Below, in pieces: positions 1-6,429 of a DNA stretch of 39,852 nucleotides. Each line of letters begins with the position of its first letter. Within the stretch, counting starts at the first letter, position 1. Location of the stretch: positions 1 to 39,852 of the forward strand of contig CAMNNY010000128.1 in NCBI GenBank assembly GCA_946546175.1, given 5' to 3'. Origin of the DNA: an uncultured Bacteroidales bacterium. GTDB taxonomy: Bacteria > Bacteroidota > Bacteroidia > Bacteroidales > UBA932. A model generated the notes under the pieces. It saw only the letters and a program-made list of their open reading frames with translations. It ran no database searches and was not told the DNA's origin. The position numbers and the translations under genes were made by a program.

Positions 1-267
1 CCCGCGCCGACGTCACGATGATGGAGTGCAACATCAACGCCGACTACGACCTCCTCTGCAGAACCACCCGCGACGAAAGCTCCAGGATCGCCCAGCTCGA
101 AGCAGAGCTCAAGAGAGCCTACGAGACCATCAACGAGAAGACCAAGCTCGTCAGCGAGCTGGCCACGGAGCGCGACGGCGCCATCGCCAACTTCCGAGCC
201 GCCCAGAAAGAGAACGACGACCTGCAGAACGACCTCTACGAGAAAGCCCACGACTGCGAGCGCCTCA
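1..267. repeat. Terminal direct repeat, left copy
   Basis: Bases 1-267 match 39586-39852 exactly. This is the overlap expected of a circular or circularly permuted genome assembled as a linear contig; the unique length is 39,585 bp. A physical direct terminal repeat is less likely because the repeat begins and ends inside a coding sequence. Confidence 0.93.
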
Positions 268-365
268 AGTACCAGATCATCACCCGGGACCTCCAGCTCG
301 GAAAAGAGCTCACCAAAGAGCAAAGGAACCTGGTCCTGGAGACCCTCGAGGGATACGAAGACTAA
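1..365 (+). CDS. Coiled-coil early protein, C-terminal part (gene crosses the contig seam)
   Basis: This is the 3' part of a gene that begins at ATG 39495 near the right end. Joining the ends through the 267-bp overlap gives a 151-residue protein. The visible part is highly charged and helical, with long Glu/Lys/Ala/Leu runs predicted to form a coiled coil (IAQLEAELKRAYETINEK and onwards). It has no signal peptide or membrane segment and I do not recognise a family. It is the first gene after the strong promoter at 39405-39436, divergent from the repressor gene, so it is likely an early or lysogeny-decision protein. Internal ATGs (positions 18, 21) are unlikely starts because the reading frame continues upstream across the seam. 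Confidence 0.75.
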   Translation, partial: RADVTMMECNINADYDLLCRTTRDESSRIAQLEAELKRAYETINEKTKLVSELATERDGAIANFRAAQKENDDLQNDLYEKAHDCERLKYQIITRDLQLGKELTKEQRNLVLETLEGYED

Positions 366-371
366 ATCACC

Positions 372-391
372 GGAGGGCCTTCGGGCCCTCC
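372..391 (+). terminator. GC-rich stem-loop with TTCG tetraloop
   Basis: A perfect 8-bp stem (GGAGGGCC / GGCCCTCC) is closed by a TTCG tetraloop just after the stop of the seam gene. No T-run follows, so it is not a classical intrinsic terminator. It may protect the mRNA 3' end or attenuate transcription between the first early gene and the rest of the unit. Confidence 0.5.
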
Positions 392-411
392 CCCAAAAAC
401 CTTATAAAGCA

Positions 412-639
412 ATGGAAATCATCAAGCACACCTCAGGAAAGGCCATCGGCCAGATCAGCGTCCGAAACACCATCGCCACCATGGAGAGAGGCGAGGAATG
501 GACGGCAGAGCCCGGCGACATCAAGCTCGGCTATGCCCAGGTCTGCTGCTCCCAGTACGGAGCCGAGACCGGCAAGCAATTCCACGTCTCCAGCCCCAAA
601 GAGGCCAACGGACGTATAACCATCAAGCGAATCAACTAA
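412..639 (+). CDS. Small hypothetical protein (75 aa)
   Basis: A short basic protein beginning MEIIKHTSGKAIGQISVRNT with no membrane segment. Its sequence suggests a small compact beta-rich fold (alternating hydrophobics, CCSQYG, FHVSSPK, ITIKRIN). It lies in a run of tightly spaced small genes; the next starts 3 bases after its stop. The A-rich leader (aaaaaccttataaagca) suits Bacteroidota translation starts, which usually lack a Shine-Dalgarno sequence. I do not recognise a family. Its place in the early operon suggests a host-takeover or accessory role, which is inference only. Confidence 0.6.
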   Translation: MEIIKHTSGKAIGQISVRNTIATMERGEEWTAEPGDIKLGYAQVCCSQYGAETGKQFHVSSPKEANGRITIKRIN

Positions 640-641
640 CC

Positions 642-878
642 ATGGAACAGAACGAGACACCCAAGACCGACTGGCTGAACGAGGATGCCGCCAACGAGAT
701 AGACCTCGACGCCATCATGAACAAGATCTGCCGCTACACCTGGGCAGGACTTGGAATCGCCTGCCTGGTCGGCGCCATCTTCGCCGGAGCCTGGTGGCAC
801 CTTTTCACCGCTGCCATCTGCGGAGTCATGTGGCTGGCCTTCAAAGCAGAACAACCCGAAGACAAAAATGGAAAATAG
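642..878 (+). CDS. Small membrane protein (78 aa)
   Basis: The start at ATG 642 lies 2 bases after the preceding stop; a longer upstream extension in the same frame would overlap that gene. The N-terminal half is acidic and soluble (MEQNETPKTDWLNEDAANEI). The C-terminal half carries two hydrophobic segments separated by WW (AGLGIACLVGAIFAGAWW and LFTAAICGVMWLAF), giving a two-helix hairpin with a short charged tail (KAEQPEDKNGK). Function is unknown; the length and topology would suit a small inner-membrane accessory such as a superinfection or lysis modulator, but nothing specific supports this. It overlaps the next gene by 11 bases. Confidence 0.6.
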   Translation: MEQNETPKTDWLNEDAANEIDLDAIMNKICRYTWAGLGIACLVGAIFAGAWWHLFTAAICGVMWLAFKAEQPEDKNGK

Positions 879-1104
879 CGACCAAATGTACTGCATCCTT
901 TGCCACGGACGAGGTCTCAACAGATGGGACTACACCTGCCACCGCTGCAAGGGCACCGGCTACGAGCCAGAGGTGCTCGAGCTGGGCAAAGGAGCAGCTG
1001 GCTGCCAATTCGACCCCTATGCCCGGCCCGGTGGGTCAAGCCATAACTTGAATCTTTCCACACAGACGGAGGGTCCGACTCCCTCCCCGGGCACAACCCG
1101 CTGA
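868..1104 (+). CDS. Small zinc-finger protein with DnaJ-type CxxCxGxG motifs
   Basis: This 78-residue protein has two CxxCxGxG motifs, CILCHGRG near residue 9 and CHRCKGTG near residue 24. They are spaced as in the cysteine-rich zinc-binding module of DnaJ, and four cysteines would bind one zinc. There is no J domain. The C-terminal third is low complexity (Ser/Thr/Pro) and coincides with a highly structured stretch of DNA (1026-1111), so the original protein may have ended earlier. The start overlaps the upstream gene by 11 bases, indicating translational coupling. Likely an early accessory protein; function unknown. Confidence 0.6.
   Translation: MENSDQMYCILCHGRGLNRWDYTCHRCKGTGYEPEVLELGKGAAGCQFDPYARPGGSSHNLNLSTQTEGPTPSPGTTR
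1026..1093 (+). other. tRNA-like fold (degenerate, low confidence)
   Basis: GCCCGG (1026-1031) pairs with CCGGGC (1087-1092). Inside, a T-arm-like hairpin GGAGGG-TCCGACT-CCCTCC (1068-1086) and a hairpin TCAAG-CCATAA-CTTGA (1036-1051) can form. There is no D-arm, the T-loop has C at position 55, and the 68-nt element lies within the end of an ORF. It may be a tRNA relic, a tRNA mimic or coincidence. A second small hairpin (CCCGC-TGAAT-GCGGG, 1097-1111) follows. Confidence 0.25.
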
Positions 1105-1152
1105 ATGCGGGGCTACAACACACAAAACATTTTACTTTCATAAAGTTGGTAT

Positions 1153-1186
1153 GGCGGCACTGCCGCGACGGTACTGCCGCCTTTTT
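1153..1186 (+). terminator. Intrinsic terminator / attenuator
   Basis: GGCGGCA (1153-1159) pairs with TGCCGCC (1175-1181), followed directly by TTTTT. It lies in the leader of the DUF3853-like gene, so it either ends the upstream mini-operon or attenuates reading into the replication genes. Confidence 0.65.
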
Positions 1187-1207
1187 AACGACAAAACGAC
1201 AGACGAA

Positions 1208-1486
1208 ATGAACGATAGAACGTACATAGCAGACCTCACCACCGACGAGCTCCAGGCCCTGATCAGGGTCACCGTCGCCGAGGCATTACAGCTCCAGCCC
1301 CGCTGGGTCTCCGGCATGGAGGGACTCATGGAGATCTTCGGATGCTCCGAGAGCACCGCCAAGCGAATCAAGAAAAGCGGGACCATCAGGAGGGCCATCC
1401 ATCAGCAAGGCCGGACCTTCGTCACCAACGCCACACTCGCCCTCGAGCTTTACGGATCCAAGACCGGAAAACACATCAATCCTTAA
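1208..1486 (+). CDS. DUF3853-like helix-turn-helix protein
   Basis: This 92-residue protein resembles the small DUF3853 family of Bacteroidota phages and mobile elements. It has a short helical N-terminus (TTDELQALIRVTVAEAL), then a winged-HTH/excisionase-like part: GMEGLMEIFGCSESTAKRIKKSG forms the DNA-binding helix pair and AIHQQGRTFVTNATLALELY the wing and last helix. The start at 1208 is preferred over ATG 1151 because the latter would place the terminator hairpin inside the coding sequence. The product probably binds DNA; in related elements it stands near the start of the replication operon, as here. The target site is unknown. Confidence 0.75.
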   Translation: MNDRTYIADLTTDELQALIRVTVAEALQLQPRWVSGMEGLMEIFGCSESTAKRIKKSGTIRRAIHQQGRTFVTNATLALELYGSKTGKHINP

Positions 1487-1490
1487 TTAT

Positions 1491-1877
1491 ATGGAACCCA
1501 TCAGAATCAACATCAACGTCACCCTGGACGCCAGCGACCAACTGCTGCAAGCCGTCCAGGCACTGATCGGACAGCGCGCCCAGGCGCCCGCCGCTCCGGA
1601 ACACAAACCTGCCCCGCAGGTCGAGACAAAGCCCGCACCCAAGCCGGAGACCAAAGAGGCTCCCGCCCCTGAAGCTCCTGCGGAAGCGCCCGCGCCGGCA
1701 GAGACCACGGAGATCTCCGACGAGGAGCTCCGGGCCATCATCAAGGAGACCCGCACGGCATCCTCACCGGCAGCCGTCCGCGCCCTCTTTAACGAATTCG
1801 GTATCAAGACCAGCATCGAGTGCCCGATGGAGCGTCGAGCAGAACTCGTGGCCAAGTTAAAAAAATTAGCAGCTTAA
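1491..1877 (+). CDS. Pro/Ala-linker protein preceding the recombination nuclease (128 aa)
   Basis: The protein has three parts: a short beta-like N-terminus (INVTLDASDQLLQAVQALI), a long Pro/Ala/Glu linker (about residues 30-75), and a helical C-terminal domain (ISDEELRAIIKETR... VRALFNEFGIKTSIECPMERRAELVAKLKKLAA). It starts 4 bases after the previous stop and ends 4 bases before the DUF2800 gene. Proteins of this layout occur beside the DUF2800/DUF2815 pair in Bacteroidota phages and are sometimes labelled rRNA biogenesis protein rrp5, a name I do not think is informative. A role in ssDNA recombination or replication is inferred from the neighbours. Confidence 0.65.
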   Translation: MEPIRININVTLDASDQLLQAVQALIGQRAQAPAAPEHKPAPQVETKPAPKPETKEAPAPEAPAEAPAPAETTEISDEELRAIIKETRTASSPAAVRALFNEFGIKTSIECPMERRAELVAKLKKLAA

Positions 1878-1881
1878 CACT

Positions 1882-3129
1882 ATGCCCACGACCCACGCAA
1901 TCCTCGCTCCATCGGCCTCCAAGCGCTGGATGACCTGCCCGCCTTCAGCACGGCTGGAGGCGCAGGTCCCCAGCAAGGAGACAGCCTACACCAAAGAGGG
2001 CACCATCGCCCACTCGATGGCGGAGACCCTCCTGCGCATTTGCCTCGAGCAGAAAGGACAGCTCGTCGAAGACTTCGTCGACAAGTTCCAGATCGCCTAC
2101 AACGCCACCCAGGGCACCGGCAAGATGGCGCCCCTCTACCAAGAGCTGGCCACCCACGTCCACCAGGCCCAAGACGAGCAGCTGGACCCCTGGGAGATGA
2201 TGGCCACCGTCCTCAACTATTACTGCCGCCCGGTCTTCGACGACTACCTCGCCGCCATTGGAGAGGACCCGGATGCCATCCTCCTGGTGGAGCAGCAGCT
2301 CAAGCTCTCCGAGTATATCCCCGAGGGCTTCGGATCCAGCGACGCCGTCATCATCTGGGGAAGCACCCTGGCCGTTTACGACCTCAAATACGGCAAAGGA
2401 GTCAAGGTCAGCGCCAAGAACAACACGCAGATGAAATGCTACGCCCTCGGCGCCATCCTCGGCCCCGGAGAGCTCTACGACCTGGCCCAGATCCGGATGA
2501 CCATCATCCAGCCCCGCCTGCAGTGGATCAGCACAGACGAGAGCACCTACTGGGACATTTTGAAATGGGCCACAGAGGAGCTCAGGCCCGCAGCCGTCCT
2601 GGCATACCAGGGAGGCGGAGACTTCGTCCCGGGAGAGCACTGCCGCTTTTGCAACGTAGCGCCCCGATGCAAGGCGCTGGCCGCAAAGGCATCCCAGCTG
2701 AACGCCAGCAGAGGCGACACTGCCCTGATGACCAACGAGGAAATCGCCGAGGCCCTCATCAACGCGCAGCAGCTCAAGAGCTGGCTCACCGGGCTCGAGG
2801 CCTACGCCTTGGAGAAAGCCCTCGAGGGCCAGACCTTCCCCGGCTTCAAAGTGGTCGAGGGACGCAGCGTCCGCCAGATCAGCGACCAGGCCGCGGCAAT
2901 GCAGACCCTCGAGGACGCCGGCTTCGACGAGGCCAGCTACTGCAAGCCCAAGGAGCTAAAGACCATCAGCGACCTCGAGAAGCTACTCAAGAAAAAAGGA
3001 TTCCAGGAGCTGCTGGGCCAGTACGTCATCAAGCCCCAAGGCAAGCCCGCCCTCGTTGAGGAGAGCGACCCCAGGCCCGCGATGAACAGCGCCTCCAGCG
3101 CAGCGGAAGAATTCAAAGACATTCAATAA
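1882..3129 (+). CDS. DUF2800 family PD-(D/E)XK (RecB/Cas4-like) nuclease
   Basis: The 415-residue protein matches the DUF2800 phage family. The N-terminus has the typical start (HAILAPSASKRWMTCPPSARLE). An acidic pair EGTIAHSMAE lies near residue 34. The nuclease core is GSSDAVII near residue 152 and VYDLKYGKG near residue 166, giving D...DxK, followed by Q and Y of NTQMKCYA. A C-terminal cysteine cluster, CRFCNVAPRC near residue 253, could bind iron-sulphur as in Cas4 and AddB; the first cysteine of such a cluster is the CPP near residue 19. It probably resects or processes DNA during phage recombination and acts with the DUF2815 protein downstream. Length agrees with the family. Confidence 0.85.
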   Translation: MPTTHAILAPSASKRWMTCPPSARLEAQVPSKETAYTKEGTIAHSMAETLLRICLEQKGQLVEDFVDKFQIAYNATQGTGKMAPLYQELATHVHQAQDEQLDPWEMMATVLNYYCRPVFDDYLAAIGEDPDAILLVEQQLKLSEYIPEGFGSSDAVIIWGSTLAVYDLKYGKGVKVSAKNNTQMKCYALGAILGPGELYDLAQIRMTIIQPRLQWISTDESTYWDILKWATEELRPAAVLAYQGGGDFVPGEHCRFCNVAPRCKALAAKASQLNASRGDTALMTNEEIAEALINAQQLKSWLTGLEAYALEKALEGQTFPGFKVVEGRSVRQISDQAAAMQTLEDAGFDEASYCKPKELKTISDLEKLLKKKGFQELLGQYVIKPQGKPALVEESDPRPAMNSASSAAEEFKDIQ

Positions 3130-3164
3130 CACCTTTTTATAAACCCTTTAAACGAAAAAACGTC

Positions 3165-3758
3165 ATGAACGAAAACGTCACAACGAAAGTGAAAATCGGC
3201 GAGGTCCGATTCAGTTATGTCCACATCTTCACCCCCGAGGCCGTGGCAGAGGGAAGCGACAAAAAGTACAGCGTCTCCCTGATCATCCCCAAGTCCAACA
3301 AGAAGCTCGTCGCCGAGATCAAAGCTGCCATCGAGGCAGCCATCGAGGCAGGAGTCGCCCAGCGCTTCGGAGGCAAGCGCCCGCTCAACCTCCGCAGCCC
3401 TCTGCGCGACGGAGACCTGGAGAAAGCAGATGACGACGCCTACGCAGGCGCATACTTCATCAACGCCACCTCCAAGACCAAGCCCGGCATCGTCAAGCGC
3501 GTCAAGCTCAACGGCGAAAACAAGCTGGTCGAGGTGACCAACGAGGACGACGTCTACAGCGGATGCTTCGGATTCGCCTCCGTCAACTTCTTTGCCTACA
3601 ACAACGCAGGCAACAAGGGCATCGGCGCAGGCCTCAACAACATCCTGAAGACCCGAGACGGAGACTACCTCGGAGGACGATCCAGCGCAGAGTCCGACTT
3701 CGGAAACGGAGCCATAGACCTCGACGCCTACGAAGACTTCGACGACCTGCCTGAATAG
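3165..3758 (+). CDS. DUF2815 family ssDNA-binding-like protein
   Basis: This 197-residue protein matches the DUF2815 family, which pairs with DUF2800 nucleases in many phages and is thought to bind single-stranded DNA. Visible features are a beta-rich OB-like body (VRFSYVHIFTPEAVAEGSDKKYSVSLIIPK), a GCFGFASVNFFAYNN core, and an acidic tail (DLDAYEDFDDLPE) like the protein-interaction tails of SSBs. A 35-bp A/T-rich leader precedes it. It probably coats ssDNA made by the nuclease or at the replication fork. The identity as a functional SSB is known only from family context. Confidence 0.8.
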   Translation: MNENVTTKVKIGEVRFSYVHIFTPEAVAEGSDKKYSVSLIIPKSNKKLVAEIKAAIEAAIEAGVAQRFGGKRPLNLRSPLRDGDLEKADDDAYAGAYFINATSKTKPGIVKRVKLNGENKLVEVTNEDDVYSGCFGFASVNFFAYNNAGNKGIGAGLNNILKTRDGDYLGGRSSAESDFGNGAIDLDAYEDFDDLPE

Positions 3759-3768
3759 GCAGCACAAA

Positions 3769-3868
3769 GGACCGGATGGTATAAGGGCATAACCGCCGGG
3801 ACGAGGGAAATCCGAGAGCAAGCAGCCTCGCCGCTGGAGATGCCGGTTCGAGTCCGGCTCCGGTCCCA
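3769..3868 (+). other. tRNA-like structured element upstream of the VR2 gene
   Basis: An 8-bp terminal helix GGACCGGA (3769-3776) / TCCGGTCC (3859-3866) is followed by CA. Just inside its 3' strand is a textbook T-arm: stem GCCGG/CCGGC (3842-3846, 3854-3858) with loop TTCGAGT. A D-like hairpin GGT/ACC (3778-3780, 3792-3794) has a GGG-containing loop. The middle (3795-3841) does not fold into a normal anticodon arm; it offers CGAGG/CCTCG (3802-3806, 3826-3830) instead. At about 100 nt it is too long for a class I tRNA. It could be a degenerate phage tRNA or a tRNA mimic that is cut by RNase P. Confidence 0.5.
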
Positions 3869-3902
3869 AATTAACCGCCGAAAGGCACAAAAACCTACAA
3901 AA

Positions 3903-4358
3903 ATGAAGATTTACATCATCAACCCCGACAACAACAAGCCCGTCACCATCGAGGACTGGCGCAAAGACGAGAACCCGACCAGAGCCCAGCTGCTCGCCAT
4001 CGAGACGGAAGACGGACACCTGCTCTGCATGAGCAAGAGCTACCTCCCCGGAGAGCACACATTCGAGGAGGCCCAGAAAGCCTGCGCAGCCTTCAAACCC
4101 CTGGAGAGCATCACCTTCAGGAGTCCGAGCCGCAAAGAGTGCATAGACATCTACGACGCCCGCTTCCAAGGCCTGGACGAAGCCATCAAGCTCACCGGAG
4201 GAGACTACGCCAAGAGAGGCCGCTACCACTGGACCGGAGATCGGGACACGGACCCGAACTACGCCTACTACGCCTGGTACTCCTACGGCTACGGCGTCCT
4301 CGGCAACGGCTTCATGTACAACTCGTACCTGGCGCTCCCGGTCGCGCTTTTGAAGTGA
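3903..4358 (+). CDS. Second DGR target protein: small C-type-lectin-like protein with variable repeat VR2
   Basis: The 151-residue protein starts at ATG 3903; the longer frame upstream reads through the tRNA-like element. The N-terminal part holds a small body (EDGHLLCMSKSYLPGEHTFEEAQKACAAF) and the C-terminal part a DGR-type lectin fold ending YAYYAWYSYGYGVLGNGFMY...LALPVALLK. Its last 87 codon-phase bases match the template repeat at 32855-32944, with 14 substitutions, all at template adenines, and loss of one AAC codon. No signal peptide or fibre domain is visible. It sits between DUF2815 and the DNA polymerase, so it is probably made early and is not a virion part. It is likely a diversified binding protein; the ligand is unknown. 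Confidence 0.85.
   Translation: MKIYIINPDNNKPVTIEDWRKDENPTRAQLLAIETEDGHLLCMSKSYLPGEHTFEEAQKACAAFKPLESITFRSPSRKECIDIYDARFQGLDEAIKLTGGDYAKRGRYHWTGDRDTDPNYAYYAWYSYGYGVLGNGFMYNSYLALPVALLK
4260..4346 (+). repeat. DGR variable repeat 2 (VR2)
   Basis: Aligned to TR 32855-32944 this segment differs at 14 positions, all adenines in TR (for example AAC to TAC, GTC, GGC, TTC), plus one 3-base deletion. It ends in GCGCTCCCGGTCGCG (4332-4346), identical in TR and VR1, the likely initiation-of-mutagenic-homing segment. Similarity stops abruptly upstream of 4260, so VR2 covers only the 3' three quarters of the TR. Confidence 0.93.
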
Positions 4359-4378
4359 GCGAAGCGAACCCTTCAAAA
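4348..4378 (+). promoter_or_regulatory. Hairpin downstream of VR2 (DGR target-recognition element)
   Basis: TTTTGAAG (4348-4355) pairs with CTTCAAAA (4371-4378) around a 15-nt loop TGAGCGAAGCGAACC. The loop contains GCGAAGC, a known very stable DNA mini-hairpin, and is nearly identical to the loop after VR1, while the stem sequence differs but remains paired. In BPP-1 a hairpin/cruciform after the VR is needed for retrohoming. The stop codon TGA (4356-4358) opens the loop. Confidence 0.75.
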
Positions 4379-4390
4379 TTAACCCTTAGT

Positions 4391-4412
4391 GCCCGGGGCT
4401 CCGTCCCCGGGC
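4391..4412 (+). terminator. Perfect GC stem-loop after the VR2 gene
   Basis: GCCCGGGG (4391-4398) pairs with CCCCGGGC (4405-4412) around CTCCGT. No T-run follows (GATTAACC), so it may be a partial terminator or mRNA stabiliser separating the VR2 gene from the polymerase gene. Confidence 0.5.
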
Positions 4413-4430
4413 GATTAACCACCGCGCCAG

Positions 4431-6425
4431 ATGAAGACACTGCACATAGACATCGAGACCTACAGCCCGGAGCCAATCGCAGATACAGGGCTCTACAAAT
4501 ACGCCGCCAACCCGGAGTTTGAAATCCTCCTCGTGGCATACGCCCGAGACGACGAACCCACGCAGATCGTGGACCTCGCCCAGGGAGAGGAGCTGCCCGA
4601 CTGGTTCATCCCGGCCCTGCAGGATCCGGAATATCGCAAGGCTGCGCATAACGCCTCCTTCGAGCGCGTCTGCTTCAGCAACTACCTGCGCCGCAAGGGC
4701 ATCCTCGCCCCCAGCCAATGGCTCGACCCTTACCAGTGGCACTGCACGATGGTCCAGTGCTCCCGCTGCGGCCTTCCCCTGAGCCTCGCCCAGGCAGGCG
4801 CAGCGCTCGGACTCGCAGAGCAGAAGATGACAGAGGGCAAAGCCCTCATCAAGCTATTCTGTACACCAAAGAGCGAGAAAGCGCCCGCCGGCATCTTCGG
4901 CGAAGACGACGGCAGGAACCACCCCGAGGACTTCCCCGACAAATGGGAGATCTTCAAAGACTACTGCGTCAGGGACGTGGACGTCGAGAGGCAGATAGAC
5001 AAAGCGACCGCCTGGTACCCGGTCTCCCTTCAGGAACAGAGGCTCTACGCCATAGACCAGGAGATCAACGACCGCGGAGTCCTGCTGGACATGGAGCTCG
5101 TCAGGAACGCCGTCCGGGCAGACACCATCCAGGCCGCCCGCCTCAACGAGGAGGCAATGAAGCTGACCGGGCTCTCCAACCCCAACAGCGTACCACAGCT
5201 CAAGCGCTGGCTCTCCGAGACACTCGGCATCAGCCTTGACACCCTCAACAAGAAAGACGTGGCCGACATCAAAGGAGCCACCGACGACCCCCGCGTCCGC
5301 AGAGTCCTCCAGATCCGGAGCGAGATGGGCAAGACCTCCAACAAGAAATACGAAGCGATGCTCAACGTAGCCGGAGACGACAACCGCGTCCGCGGGCTCT
5401 TGCAGTTTTATGGAAGCCGGACAGGCCGCTGGGCCGGACGCCTGGTCCAGGTGCAGAACCTGCCCCAGAACCACATCAAGGACCTGGACTTTGCAAGGAC
5501 CTGCCTCAAGGAAAACGACATCGAGATGATAGAGATCGGATACGGCAACGTAGCCGACACCCTCTCCCAGCTCATCCGCACAGCCTTCATAGCGCCCAAG
5601 GGCAAAACCTTTGCAGTTTGCGACTTCAGCGCCATCGAGGCCCGCGTCCTCGCTTGGATCGCAGGAGAAGACTGGGTGCTCGACGCCTTCAGGCACGGAA
5701 AGGACATCTACTGCGAGACCGCCTCCCAGATGTTCCACGTCCCGGTCGAAAAGCACGGTGCCAACGCAGAGCTCCGGCAAAAGGGAAAGATCTCCGTCCT
5801 GGCCCTCGGCTACGGCGGAGGCGTCAGCGCCCTGGACGCAATGGGAGGCAAGCGCCAAGGAATGACAGAACAGGAGGAGGCCGACACGGTGCGCAAATGG
5901 CGCGCTGCCAACCCGAAGATAGTCCAGTTCTGGAGCGACGTCGAGAACGCCGCCAAAGAGTGCGTGATCACCAAAGCCACCACACACGTCGGACCGCTCG
6001 AGTTCAAAATGCACGGCACCACGATGACCATCCAGCTGCCCAGCGGACGCCTCATCAGCTACCCCGACATCAAGCCCTCGACAAACCGCTTCGGATCCAG
6101 CAGCCTCCAGTACCACGGCCTCAACCAGGTTACCAACAAATGGAGCTGGATAGAGACCTACGGAGGGAAGCTCACCGAGAACATCATCCAGGCCACGGCC
6201 CGAGACTGCCTGGCAGAGGTGATGTACCTCATCAGCTTCCACTACGCCAACCCCTACGACATCGTCTTCCACGTCCACGACGAGATCATCTGCGAGGTCC
6301 CGGAGGACCAAGCCGAGGAAGCGCTCGCCTGGATCCGGGACATCTTCAGCAAGAATATGCCCTGGAACGAAGGACTCCCGCTGAACGGAGCCGGATACAT
6401 CACACCTTACTACCTAAAAGATTAG
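4431..6425 (+). CDS. Phage family A DNA polymerase with 3'-5' exonuclease
   Basis: The 664-residue protein replicates the phage genome. An N-terminal DnaQ-like exonuclease is shown by DIET (residues 7-10, exo I), HNASFE (exo II) and YCVRDVD (exo III). The polymerase domain has FYGSRTGRW near residue 326, motif A DFSAIEARVLAW near 398, motif B RQKGKISVLALGYGGG near 450, and motif C VHDE near 615. All catalytic acids are present. There is no 5'-3' exonuclease domain, as usual for phage polymerases of this length. It is followed 4 bases later by a small helical protein and then the primase-helicase, forming the replication core. Confidence 0.95.
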   Translation: MKTLHIDIETYSPEPIADTGLYKYAANPEFEILLVAYARDDEPTQIVDLAQGEELPDWFIPALQDPEYRKAAHNASFERVCFSNYLRRKGILAPSQWLDPYQWHCTMVQCSRCGLPLSLAQAGAALGLAEQKMTEGKALIKLFCTPKSEKAPAGIFGEDDGRNHPEDFPDKWEIFKDYCVRDVDVERQIDKATAWYPVSLQEQRLYAIDQEINDRGVLLDMELVRNAVRADTIQAARLNEEAMKLTGLSNPNSVPQLKRWLSETLGISLDTLNKKDVADIKGATDDPRVRRVLQIRSEMGKTSNKKYEAMLNVAGDDNRVRGLLQFYGSRTGRWAGRLVQVQNLPQNHIKDLDFARTCLKENDIEMIEIGYGNVADTLSQLIRTAFIAPKGKTFAVCDFSAIEARVLAWIAGEDWVLDAFRHGKDIYCETASQMFHVPVEKHGANAELRQKGKISVLALGYGGGVSALDAMGGKRQGMTEQEEADTVRKWRAANPKIVQFWSDVENAAKECVITKATTHVGPLEFKMHGTTMTIQLPSGRLISYPDIKPSTNRFGSSSLQYHGLNQVTNKWSWIETYGGKLTENIIQATARDCLAEVMYLISFHYANPYDIVFHVHDEIICEVPEDQAEEALAWIRDIFSKNMPWNEGLPLNGAGYITPYYLKD

Positions 6426-6429
6426 CACA

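Noticed and set aside
1151-1207. Upstream ATG 1151 as start of the DUF3853-like gene
   Set aside because: It would translate a terminator hairpin and adds residues without similarity; ATG 1208 fits the family length.
3769-3868. Calling a specific tRNA isotype
   Set aside because: No 5-bp/7-nt anticodon arm with T33 can be placed, so an isotype would be invented.
3123-4376. Long minus-strand ORF of 417 codons (and similar ones at 4854-6311, 6903-8372, 18405-20018, 29678-31126)
   Set aside because: These are antisense shadows of well-supported plus-strand genes in GC-rich sequence; their translations are Val/Gly/Leu-rich with no domain and no promoter.
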